64,000 nucleotides of DNA from Rhodospirillaceae bacterium. Lineage in GTDB: Bacteria; Pseudomonadota; Alphaproteobacteria; Rhodospirillales; Rhodospirillaceae. The translations under genes were made by a program, and so were the position numbers. The DNA lies in contig JAQWQC010000031.1 of the NCBI GenBank assembly GCA_029245025.1, positions 124,001 through 188,000 of the forward strand, given 5' to 3'. Positions 17,820 to 25,421 of the stretch are shown here, piece by piece. Below the pieces are notes generated by a model, which was not told the origin of the DNA, did no database searches, and saw only the letters and a program-made list of their open reading frames with translations. The number at the start of each line of letters is the position of its first letter. Position 1 is the stretch's first letter.

Positions 17820-18524
17820 CTAATCCAGTCGGGTGACGAGAGATTTCCCGGGGGTATCAGGGTCCACGACGCGCAGAAACTTTACGTTGTGGCGAGCTCT
17901 ATATTCAGCGCGTTTCTCTGCGAAATCGTCGTCGGTTATGCGTTTGTCTCGGTAAAGGATGAAGGCCCTAAACCCGCCAATATCTTGTCCGTCTTCGTAC
18001 AGGAGACCGAGGTTTGATCTGAATCGGTGATTTGGCGTCGTGAAATTAAAATACATCCGGTAGGTGTCGATGCCCGTCTCGGCGTTGGGCCGGATACGCA
18101 CGCCATCGTTATCGCTGAGAACATTATATGTCACAGCCGGATCATATGGACCTGAGCTATGATCCATTCGAACCTTGCCCAGTGTGCCCTTGTCGTCGAT
18201 CAGCTCACCGGTAGTCTTGATGATTAACTCGACACCTTCACCAGGCCCCATAAGCCCCTCGCCGTATCGCATTGTGGCAATGCCCGCTGGATAAAACCGG
18301 TGCTCGCTCTCGGTGAACTTTTTACCGTCCAGCTCAATCTGAACCAGGCTGTTGTAGGCCCGGACGGTGTAGTCCATGTCTGAATCGAAATAGGTGTTTT
18401 CGCTGGCCCACCATCCGGCCATTTTCTGCCAGAAAGGAAAATCCGAGAGTTGGGTGTCTTGCGCTGACGCATTACCCGCAACCACGAGCCCAATAAGCGC
18501 CGAGACGATACGAAGGACTCTCAT
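17820..18524 (-). CDS. Exported beta-rich protein of unknown function
   Basis: A 234-residue protein with signal peptide (LRIVSALIGLVVAGNASAQD). I do not recognise a family. It begins FPFWQKMAGWWASENTYF and continues with many alternating strands (YTVRAYNSLVQIELDGKKF, HRFYPAGIATMRYGEGLMG), resembling the THAP4/nitrobindin or lipocalin-like small-ligand barrels, but this is only a fold-level impression. It starts one base after the stop of the alpha/beta-hydrolase-like gene, so the two are an operon, and both are exported. A shared ligand or substrate is likely. Confidence 0.65.
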   Translation of the reverse strand: MRVLRIVSALIGLVVAGNASAQDTQLSDFPFWQKMAGWWASENTYFDSDMDYTVRAYNSLVQIELDGKKFTESEHRFYPAGIATMRYGEGLMGPGEGVELIIKTTGELIDDKGTLGKVRMDHSSGPYDPAVTYNVLSDNDGVRIRPNAETGIDTYRMYFNFTTPNHRFRSNLGLLYEDGQDIGGFRAFILYRDKRITDDDFAEKRAEYRARHNVKFLRVVDPDTPGKSLVTRLD

Positions 18525-18525
18525 T

Positions 18526-19494
18526 CTAAGCGCCCAGGTATTTGACTATGGCATCTGTTTTTTCTTGGGTGCCGGAGTCAAAGGGCAGCACCAGATGTTC
18601 TGAGTTGGTAACCAAAGCCGCGGCTTCCTCGACGGAGACATGCAGGGGATCAGCTTCGTGCGCCATACAGAATGTGGGCACGGTGAGAAGCGGCAACCGG
18701 TCGTGCGTCTTATGGCGGAACACTGCGTTGTAGCCTTTGTAATAGTGATCAATGGCTTTCATGACTTCCATTACGCCGTTGTGTAGCGTTGAGGCTGGCC
18801 AAGGTTCTTTGCTAAGGTAATGCTCAGAGTCTCGTTTGTAGTGGGGGAAGTAGACGCCCATGTCTTTCATGAAATTCCACGCCCAGATGAAATGCTCGCC
18901 ATTTTCCTGCGGCTTAATTTTAGGCGCATAGTTTATCAACATGTCGGCGGCGAGGTCAGGGTCAAACAGAGCGACGCCGTCAAACACCAACTTACGGACC
19001 CGGTCAGGGTGGGCGATGGCAATCTCTAACCCAATGTTGGCACCGGTATGGCTACCGTAAACATCGACTTTCTCCAGGCCCAGCTGGTCCCAAATGCGAA
19101 TGACACTATCAGCGTAATAAATTAGGTCTGGTTCTTCCGGCGTTGGCGGAACAGATTCTCCGAAACCCAATGTGTCAGCAGCAATGCACTGGCGGGTTTC
19201 GCTAAGGGCGGCGACAAGCCCGGTCAGACCCTTAGAAGAGCCCGGTCCGGCGTGCATCATGTAGAGCGGGAGAGGGCCATCCTCAGTAGGTGTTCCGGCA
19301 TGCCGGTAATGGACCAGCCCTTCTTCGATTCTGACAAACGCGCGATCCACATCCATTGGCTTAGCTCCCTTATTTGGTTTTGTCTCTTTTGATTTTGTAT
19401 CTGCGGCTTGAAGTGAGGTGCTGCTAAAGGTCGACGCAGATAGAGGCATGGCCGTGGCCGCGGTTCCGCCCATCATGGTGCGCCGTGTCAGCAT
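18526..19494 (-). CDS. Tat-exported alpha/beta-hydrolase-fold protein with GxHTG elbow
   Basis: A 322-residue protein starting with a twin-arginine signal (LTRRTMMGGTAATAMPLSAS). The fold markers are LPLYMMHAGPGSSKGL at the oxyanion hole, IAADTLGFGESVPPTPE and KVDVYGSHTGANIGLEIA at the elbow. As in the paralogue at 8883-9776, the elbow reads G-S-H-T-G, with His149 at the nucleophile position. The motif PTFCMAHEADPLHVS holds the usual acid-loop region. The absence of serine suggests an unusual mechanism or a binding role. Co-transcribed with the exported beta-rich protein downstream. Confidence 0.85.
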   Translation of the reverse strand: MLTRRTMMGGTAATAMPLSASTFSSTSLQAADTKSKETKPNKGAKPMDVDRAFVRIEEGLVHYRHAGTPTEDGPLPLYMMHAGPGSSKGLTGLVAALSETRQCIAADTLGFGESVPPTPEEPDLIYYADSVIRIWDQLGLEKVDVYGSHTGANIGLEIAIAHPDRVRKLVFDGVALFDPDLAADMLINYAPKIKPQENGEHFIWAWNFMKDMGVYFPHYKRDSEHYLSKEPWPASTLHNGVMEVMKAIDHYYKGYNAVFRHKTHDRLPLLTVPTFCMAHEADPLHVSVEEAAALVTNSEHLVLPFDSGTQEKTDAIVKYLGA

Positions 19495-19603
19495 CTAGCT
19501 CCCCCAACGTTAGACTCTAAGATAGACCTCTATCCTGCCTGGAAAGGACAGGGTTTGCACCAAAGTTCATTCCTTGGGGATATTAAACCTGTGTACGGCA
19601 ACA

Positions 19604-20413
19604 TTAGTTCGGTAAAGCGTCAAAAGCAGCTCTTATGGCGTCATACTCTTCTTCGACCTCTGCGCGATTTTCGGGATGCGTAAAGATGAACGCCTGATTG
19701 TCCGCGATGCCCTGCAAGGTTAACCGACCAACATCGATGGGTTCTATGTAACGCCACGGCAAATCTTCGACCACATCGCTGCGGCTGGCGGCGAGAGCAG
19801 CGCGCTTTGGCCGCTGGCGCACTGTGGTTTCACCAAGTGCGGTACGCACAGCGCCGGGACATAGGACAGAGACGCCGATTCCAAATGGCTCGAGCTCTCT
19901 GCGGACCGATCCGGATAGCCCGATAACCGCATGTTTAGCCGCCATGTATTCGCTGAAGTTGGGCAGTGGCACCAAACCGCCAATAGACGATGTGTTAACG
20001 ATATGCCCTGATCCCTTGGCTTTAAGTTTTGGAATGACGCATTGAAGACCGTGCACAAGACCATACAGGTTGATGTCCGTCATCCACCGCCACTCTTCAA
20101 TTGGAATATCTTCAACAGCGCGGGTCAGCCCTGCAACCCCTGCGTTGTTGCAAAGAATATCGATCGGTCCGAAATGGGATACTGCGCGTTGGGCAGCTGC
20201 ATCCCAACTGTTGCGGTCAGCAACATCAAGATCGACAGCAATGGCTTCCGATCCTTGATCCGATAGAGCAGACGCTACCTGCTGGACAGATTCGGTATCC
20301 ACGTCGCCTAAGACAAGTTTCATGCCGGCTGCCGCGAACGCCTCAGCCATTCCGCGTCCGATGCCGCTGCCGGCACCGCTGATAAAGGCCACCTGTCCGG
20401 TGAAGTTGGTCAT
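19604..20413 (-). CDS. Short-chain dehydrogenase/reductase
   Basis: A 269-residue cytoplasmic classical SDR. The cofactor motif is GAGSGIG (residues 14-20), the adenine-ring aspartates lie in LVLGDVDTES and VDLDVADR, NNAG is present, and the active site comprises the serine in IVNTSSIGGLV and Tyr-x3-Lys in YMAAK. The D after the second strand suggests NAD(H) preference. Substrate unknown. It is divergent from the DUF1838 gene; the 119 bases between carry both promoters. SDR and DUF1838 genes often occur together in catabolic clusters of marine proteobacteria, so a joint role is possible. Confidence 0.9.
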   Translation of the reverse strand: MTNFTGQVAFISGAGSGIGRGMAEAFAAAGMKLVLGDVDTESVQQVASALSDQGSEAIAVDLDVADRNSWDAAAQRAVSHFGPIDILCNNAGVAGLTRAVEDIPIEEWRWMTDINLYGLVHGLQCVIPKLKAKGSGHIVNTSSIGGLVPLPNFSEYMAAKHAVIGLSGSVRRELEPFGIGVSVLCPGAVRTALGETTVRQRPKRAALAASRSDVVEDLPWRYIEPIDVGRLTLQGIADNQAFIFTHPENRAEVEEEYDAIRAAFDALPN

Positions 20414-20532
20414 CGTGTCTTCCTTTTGTGTGGACGCGCTCGTAGTCGCTAGTCAATTGGCATTCATTTGCATTGGTTTACACCGTAGTGAACACCAGCC
20501 TAGGGTCTACGTTCAATATAAGGAGATTTTTT

Positions 20533-21630
20533 ATGCTGCCGTGGGACTTCACATCAGACTCGTTTTTAAATCCAGACACATCAAGGCGGTCAGTCTTGAA
20601 AGGCTTCGGCGCTGGGGCCATGGGAGCTGCTGGGGCATTGGCGCCAAACGCGGTATTTGCGAATACGCCGGCCTCCGACGGCGGGATCGATTACACCGAT
20701 CCCAAAGACAATCTTTATGCATTCGCGAAGATCTACTCATCCTTTGATCAACCGGCCATCGGGTGTTTTCACGGCCTGATGTACCTGCGGGTAGGCGACA
20801 ACCGGATGATTCCCGCCTTCGGCTATGAAGGCACCGGGGTTCTTCAGGCCCGGTGGGAGCCGGATGGAACATTAACGCGGGTGTCGCGCGAGACCGGCTA
20901 TTTCACAGACTTGCAAACCGGAGACATTCTCGAAACCTGGGAGAACCCACTCACCGGTGAAACGATCCCGGTCTATCATTTCTATAATGATCTGCTGGTG
21001 CGCAATATGGATGACCAAATTTCATCCTTTAACTTCGGCGCGGAGACGGACCCGCCGACGTTGATGAACGAAGGCACTGTATTCCCCGATGATATGGGGA
21101 ATATTCCGTTCGTCCTCCCGTTCCAGTCCTTCGGCGACGATCTCATGCTTAATTTTGATTACACCCATGAGTACACCAACCCAGTAACGCCGGAAGGTTG
21201 GCCGCAATCATCGACCGGTGCCCGCATCTCACCGTCGGAACATTTCACCTTCAGTATGTCTAAGAAAGAGGTTGAGGATCGCAGCGTGCCTACGGCGCGT
21301 TTCCTCGCCGGGTTCTCGCGTATCTCCCAGGCGTGGCCGTGGATGAAAATGGGTGGCAGTGGCATGGAAGACGTCCAGTTGTTCGGCCGGATGTTCAGCC
21401 ACAAAGGTCTTGCAGGTAAGGGTGATATTCGTCCGAAAGTGCGGGATTATATCGAGAAGCATGCGCCCGCATATCTTACCTTGCCCGACAAGTGGGAGAT
21501 GGAAAGCTTCCGGGTCGACACATGGTCCTGTTATGCAGCGGATATCCCTCCTGAAAACCCGGAGTACGACTGGGTCGAAAAACGCCCTGATACTGTTCCT
21601 GCTCCACCAACTGGATCAGGCCGACTGTAA
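20533..21630 (+). CDS. Tat-exported DUF1838 family protein
   Basis: A 365-residue protein with a twin-arginine signal (SRRSVLKGFGAGAMGAAGA). The mature part matches DUF1838: YAFAKIYSSFDQPAIGCF, GLMYLRVGDNRMIPAFGYEG, GYFTDLQTGDILETWENPLT, and VYHFYNDLLVR. The family has no established activity; it is commonly found beside aromatic or terpenoid degradation genes. ATG 20533 is chosen because AAGGAG lies seven bases upstream; an open frame runs back to 20473. The gene ends in front of a strong hairpin at 21661-21686 shared with the convergent PepSY-like gene. Confidence 0.85.
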   Translation: MLPWDFTSDSFLNPDTSRRSVLKGFGAGAMGAAGALAPNAVFANTPASDGGIDYTDPKDNLYAFAKIYSSFDQPAIGCFHGLMYLRVGDNRMIPAFGYEGTGVLQARWEPDGTLTRVSRETGYFTDLQTGDILETWENPLTGETIPVYHFYNDLLVRNMDDQISSFNFGAETDPPTLMNEGTVFPDDMGNIPFVLPFQSFGDDLMLNFDYTHEYTNPVTPEGWPQSSTGARISPSEHFTFSMSKKEVEDRSVPTARFLAGFSRISQAWPWMKMGGSGMEDVQLFGRMFSHKGLAGKGDIRPKVRDYIEKHAPAYLTLPDKWEMESFRVDTWSCYAADIPPENPEYDWVEKRPDTVPAPPTGSGRL

Positions 21631-21660
21631 AACCCAAACTGTTAGCGTCAACGCATAAAG

Positions 21661-21686
21661 AAAGGGCGGCTGTGAGGCCGCCCTTT
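21661..21686. terminator. Bidirectional terminator between DUF1838 and PepSY-like genes
   Basis: AAAGGGCGGC (21661-21670) pairs perfectly with GCCGCCCTTT (21677-21686) around a six-base loop. On the minus strand it is followed by TTTCTTT, so it best serves the minus-strand PepSY-like gene, and it also follows the plus-strand DUF1838 gene by 30 bases. Confidence 0.85.
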
Positions 21687-21732
21687 AAGGTGTGGGGAAG
21701 TAGGGAGGCATTTTTATTATTTAGGGGAACTC

Positions 21733-22386
21733 TTAGCGGGTGCGTTGCATGCGGCCGGTGTTGCGGTCGATGTTGCGACGAACCACGAGGGAGTCGTCGA
21801 CCGTTACGATCTCGACCACGATGGTCTCGTCATCGACAGCTTCAACAGAGCTCACTTTCAGCCGGTCGTTGCCCGACAAGATAAGCCGGGATTCGGCCAG
21901 GGTGCGAGCTTGATCAACGGTCAGTCCCAGTTCGCGGTTCTTCGGGCCCATGGCTAAAGCCAGAGACGAGAAGTTTTTACCGTGCGGCCCACGGCCAAAC
22001 TTGCCATGGCGGTCGCTGCGACCGCGCTCAAACCGGCGCTTCATATCAGCAAGGCGCCCGGTGCGGGTCGATATCTCCATGCTCTGAACCAGCGAGTCAT
22101 CTTGGGTCACGATATCCACCAGAACAATGTCGGTGGATGTTTCGGTAACGCCACCAACTTTTAGATTGGTGTTGCCCATCTGTGCGATCCGGCCTTCAAC
22201 GATGTCACGGACTTGGTCTACAGATAGATCTTTGTCCATGGCAGCCATGCGTTGTTCAAAGCGGGCGCGACGATCATCTTGGCCATCAGCGGCGTAGGTG
22301 GGAGCGACTGCAGCCCAGCACACCATGAGCACAAAGGCTGTGATAGTGGTTTTGATGGCGTTTTCAATTTTAAAGCTCTTGTTCAT
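21733..22386 (-). CDS. Periplasmic protein with two PepSY-like repeats
   Basis: A 217-residue protein with signal peptide (FVLMVCWAAVAPTYAADG). Two copies of one domain follow: residues about 52-115 (LSVDQVRDIVEGRIAQMGN, VLVDIVTQDDSLV, STRTGRLADM) and about 152-215 (LTVDQARTLAESRLILSGN, VVEIVTVDDSLVV, DRNTGRMQR). The pattern of an amphipathic helix, strand pair and D/S-rich turn resembles PepSY, which inhibits peptidases or senses envelope state. The linker is rich in Arg, Gly and His. It is divergent from a two-component system, which suggests either a regulated target or a sensor accessory. AAAGGA precedes ATG 22386. Confidence 0.75.
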   Translation of the reverse strand: MNKSFKIENAIKTTITAFVLMVCWAAVAPTYAADGQDDRRARFEQRMAAMDKDLSVDQVRDIVEGRIAQMGNTNLKVGGVTETSTDIVLVDIVTQDDSLVQSMEISTRTGRLADMKRRFERGRSDRHGKFGRGPHGKNFSSLALAMGPKNRELGLTVDQARTLAESRLILSGNDRLKVSSVEAVDDETIVVEIVTVDDSLVVRRNIDRNTGRMQRTR

Positions 22387-22482
22387 GGTGCATTTCCTTT
22401 CTTGGACCGTTTGCGGGAAATACCGCGTCCGAGCCCGGCTTCGATTGGGGGGTAAGCCGGGCCCGGTAGGGAGTAGCCGCCG

Positions 22483-22578
22483 CTAGAAGGGGCAGGCGGA
22501 GGCTACGGTTAAAGCAATGCTTGCCCAGGTGGTGTATAAAACCAGGCTGGTGATCGCTGTTTTCATCATGGTTTCCAT
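22483..22578 (-). CDS. Predicted 31-residue membrane peptide
   Basis: ATG 22578 to TAG 22483-22485 encodes a 31-residue peptide that begins METMMKTAITSLVLYTTWAS and ends in SACPF. The central part is a single hydrophobic segment. GAGG lies about nine bases before the ATG. It lies between the PepSY-like gene and the divergent two-component system, so it is probably the first gene of the minus-strand transcript. No family is recognised. Small membrane peptides next to two-component systems sometimes tune the sensor kinase; here that is a guess. Confidence 0.5.
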   Translation of the reverse strand: METMMKTAITSLVLYTTWASIALTVASACPF

Positions 22579-22768
22579 GGTCTTGTCCTCGCTCGTTCGT
22601 TAGGGCGCCGGGACGCGGTGTGTTCTGCAATTTCGATGAGGCCATTAAGCCAGCCCTGAGTAACGGAGCGATGTCGCAAACCCTGGAAAAGGGTAACGGG
22701 CTGTAACAGAGGGGGCTTTTGTTACCGTTTGTTGCCGGATTAGTGGCGTTTTCTGGCGGCTTCCCTAT

Positions 22769-23518
22769 ATGATCCGCCTCATGCCCACGGTTACCGAAGC
22801 CAACAAACCTCATATCCTGATCGTCGACGACGATTCCGAAATCCGGGATTTATTGTCCCGATTCCTGGTCAAACACGAATACCGGGTGACGACGACTGGT
22901 GACGGGCGGGAAATGAAGAAAGCCCTGGCCGACTGGCAAATCGATCTGATTGTGCTCGATCTCATGATGCCTGGTGAGGACGGCTTGTCTCTGTGCCGCA
23001 AGGTTCGGGCCGAGTCCAATATGCCGGTCATTATGTTGACGGCGATGGGAGAGGACGTGGACCGCATCATCGGTCTCGAAGTCGGGGCTGACGATTATAT
23101 GGCCAAGCCGTTTAACCCCCGTGAACTGGCGGCGCGCATTAAAGCTGTGCTTCGCCGGGCAGAGCAGGGCGGCGGGTCGAGCAGCAGCGACGGGGAGAAA
23201 ACCGGTCGCTTCGCATTCGATAAGTTCGAACTCGATCCGGCAACGCGCTCATTGTACCAGGATGAGGAGGAGATTGTTCTGACAGCCGGGGAGTATAATC
23301 TTCTCTTGGCGTTCGTTGGACACCCACAGCGAATTCTAAACCGTGATCAACTCCTCGACATGGCGAAAGGGCGCTCGGCGATCCCGTTTGATCGCTCCAT
23401 TGATGTGCAGGTCGGTCGACTTCGCAAGAAAATTGAACCCGACTATAAAGACCCCACGCTTATAAAAACGGTTCGTGGCGGGGGGTATATGCTTACCGCT
23501 GAAGTGTCCCGAACGTGA
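22769..23518 (+). CDS. OmpR-family response regulator
   Basis: A 249-residue protein with an N-terminal receiver domain (ILIVDDDSEIRD acidic pocket, phospho-acceptor Asp64 in VLDLMMPGEDG, Thr in VIMLTAMG, Lys in YMAKPFNPREL) and a C-terminal winged helix (VLTAGEYNLLLAFVGHP, RSIDVQVGRLRKKIE, IKTVRGGGYML). It closely follows the OmpR subfamily. It should bind DNA as a phosphorylated dimer and is paired with the kinase ten bases downstream. The start is ATG 22769 or ATG 22781; neither has a clear ribosome binding site. The divergent PepSY-like gene is the obvious candidate target. Confidence 0.93.
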   Translation: MIRLMPTVTEANKPHILIVDDDSEIRDLLSRFLVKHEYRVTTTGDGREMKKALADWQIDLIVLDLMMPGEDGLSLCRKVRAESNMPVIMLTAMGEDVDRIIGLEVGADDYMAKPFNPRELAARIKAVLRRAEQGGGSSSSDGEKTGRFAFDKFELDPATRSLYQDEEEIVLTAGEYNLLLAFVGHPQRILNRDQLLDMAKGRSAIPFDRSIDVQVGRLRKKIEPDYKDPTLIKTVRGGGYMLTAEVSRT

Positions 23519-23528
23519 TTGTTGATCA

Positions 23529-25034
23529 ATGAAACGCGTTTTACCAGATAGCCTAGGCGGCTGGTTGTTTACCGTATTGGTGGCAGCTGTCATATTGATT
23601 TACGGCTCGTCGCTGGTAACCTACTTCATTTTTCGGGATCAGGCGGCGGCGGCGGCGGCGGCGAGCCAAGCGGCTGACCAGCTTATCGTATTTAAGCGAG
23701 TCATTGAGCAGACGCCCATGCGCGAGCGTATCAGTCTGATCCAGGGACTCAATTCCCCCGGCTTGCGCATGGTCATAACGTCTCGCCCCTTGGTCAGTGA
23801 TTCCGACGAGGTTTTCACGTCACGCATTGTGTATCGCCGACTGGCCCAGGAATTTCCGGAGGGCACGGAAATACATACTGACAGTCGTATCGTCGAGATG
23901 GTTGGTGAAGAGCGTTTCCCCACTCAGGAAGAAGTGCGACAGCAGCTGCGCCGCCTGCGTCGCGATATGCGGCAGTCACCCGGCAGTGACTCTTTTTCGA
24001 CACCACCACCCCAGATCGACCGCCCTCGATCGAGCATAGAAGCCCAAAGGCGCACATTGGCCCTAGACCAAGCCCTCAGAGATATTCGTGGCTTTCAACC
24101 CTTTGTGCGCGCTTCAATTAGGTTTGGTGAGAACACTTGGCTTAACGCTCGCGTTGATCTGGACCTCACAGAAGCGAGCGAGCGTAACCGACCATTTCTC
24201 TGGACGACGGCTCTGACCTTGTTGATCGCCGGTCTCGCGATCTACGCTGTGCGCCGCGCTACAAAACCGGTCTCACTGTTTGCGATGGCCGCCGAAAGAC
24301 TTGGCATTGGCCTCAACGCGACGCCTTTGCCCGAAACCGGGACCGGCGAAGTGCGCAGGGCGGCTCGGGCTTTCAATACTATGCAAAGCCGGCTCAAGCG
24401 GTTTGTGCAAGACCGCACCCAAATGCTCGCCGCTATTTCCCATGATCTCCGTACCCCGATTACGCGTATGCGGTTGCGCGCTGAATTCGTGGAAGATACG
24501 GAGCAGCATGACAAAATGTTGTCAGACCTGGACGACATGGAAGCTATGATTTCGGCAACATTAGCGTTTGCCCGAGATGACGCTGCTAATGAACCGGCGG
24601 CGCCAACAGACATTGCAGCGCTCATCGCTCGTATTGTCAGTGATGAGTCGGAAGCTGGTCACACGACAAGTTACTCTGGACCTGAGTCCATGGATCTCAC
24701 AATTCGACCGCTCGGTCTGAAGCGGGCACTGACCAATATTGTTGAGAACGCCATCAAGTATGGCAGCTGTGCCCACGTGGCTCTGACTCAATCCGGTGAA
24801 AACATTGAGATTTTGGTTGACGATAAAGGGCCGGGCATACCCGATGCTGAAAAAGAGCAAGTGTTTACGCCCTTTTTTAGGTTGGAAGGGTCGCGGTCGC
24901 GGGACACCGGCGGCACAGGGCTAGGCATGACCATCGCTCGCAACGCTATTCGATCAATGGGCGGGGATATTGAACTGCTCGACCGCGCCGAAGGCGGCCT
25001 AAGTGCACGTGTGACATTACCCGCTCAGGGGTAG
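23529..25034 (+). CDS. EnvZ-like sensor histidine kinase
   Basis: A 501-residue inner-membrane kinase. Transmembrane helix 1 spans about residues 11-35 and helix 2 about 221-242, with a periplasmic sensor domain of about 185 residues between. A HAMP linker (RRATKPVSLFAMAAERLGIG) leads to the H-box AAISHDLRTPITRMRLR, with His305 as phospho-acceptor, then the N-box (NIVENAIKYG), the G1 box (VDDKGPGIP) and G2 (GGTGLGMTIARN). Just after helix 1 there is a run of alanines encoded by a (GCG) tract at 23642-23663. The sensor domain is rich in Arg and Gln and has no known fold. It forms an operon with the response regulator. Confidence 0.93.
   Translation: MKRVLPDSLGGWLFTVLVAAVILIYGSSLVTYFIFRDQAAAAAAASQAADQLIVFKRVIEQTPMRERISLIQGLNSPGLRMVITSRPLVSDSDEVFTSRIVYRRLAQEFPEGTEIHTDSRIVEMVGEERFPTQEEVRQQLRRLRRDMRQSPGSDSFSTPPPQIDRPRSSIEAQRRTLALDQALRDIRGFQPFVRASIRFGENTWLNARVDLDLTEASERNRPFLWTTALTLLIAGLAIYAVRRATKPVSLFAMAAERLGIGLNATPLPETGTGEVRRAARAFNTMQSRLKRFVQDRTQMLAAISHDLRTPITRMRLRAEFVEDTEQHDKMLSDLDDMEAMISATLAFARDDAANEPAAPTDIAALIARIVSDESEAGHTTSYSGPESMDLTIRPLGLKRALTNIVENAIKYGSCAHVALTQSGENIEILVDDKGPGIPDAEKEQVFTPFFRLEGSRSRDTGGTGLGMTIARNAIRSMGGDIELLDRAEGGLSARVTLPAQG
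23642..23663 (+). repeat. (GCG) trinucleotide tract inside the histidine kinase gene
   Basis: About seven perfect GCG units encode the run of alanines immediately after the first transmembrane helix. Length change by slippage would add or remove alanines without shifting the frame. Confidence 0.7.
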
Positions 25035-25421
25035 GGACCAGCCGGCAGTCAAACAAACCTATATGGTGGCCGCGCTATTTTGGTCTTCAGTCATCAGTGT
25101 CCGTGGAATTTCAAAGACCACACGTGTGCCTCTAGGCGTATTGGCTTGGATTCCTATTGCCCTGCCAGGGGGACAATTTTCGACCTTCCGATCGGAGACC
25201 GCACCCTTCAGGATATCATTGCCAGAATGCATGACCAGGCGCCAGCGTTGTGTCTCGTCAATCACGCCAACATTACTGTCGCCTGCGCTTATGTGGAAAA
25301 CATTATTCTGACCGAGGGGGGGTTAGCCTTTGAGAAAATGAGGGTCAGGGGTAAGAGCCCCTAGCTCATTGAAGCCTTCCAGCGCTACCATCCTTCCACA
25401 CATAAATCTGAGGAGAGGGCC
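25035..25421. other. Intergenic region with a possible gene fragment on the minus strand
   Basis: These 387 bases hold no intact gene I can support. On the minus strand a frame from about 25300 down to 25059 is open for some 80 residues; its end reads RAIGIQANTPRGTRVVFEIP, which vaguely recalls the last strands of a histidine kinase ATPase domain, but the N-box and G-boxes are absent. It could be a decayed fragment or chance. The plus-strand ribosome binding site GAGGAGAG just before 25422 belongs to the amidohydrolase gene. Confidence 0.35.
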
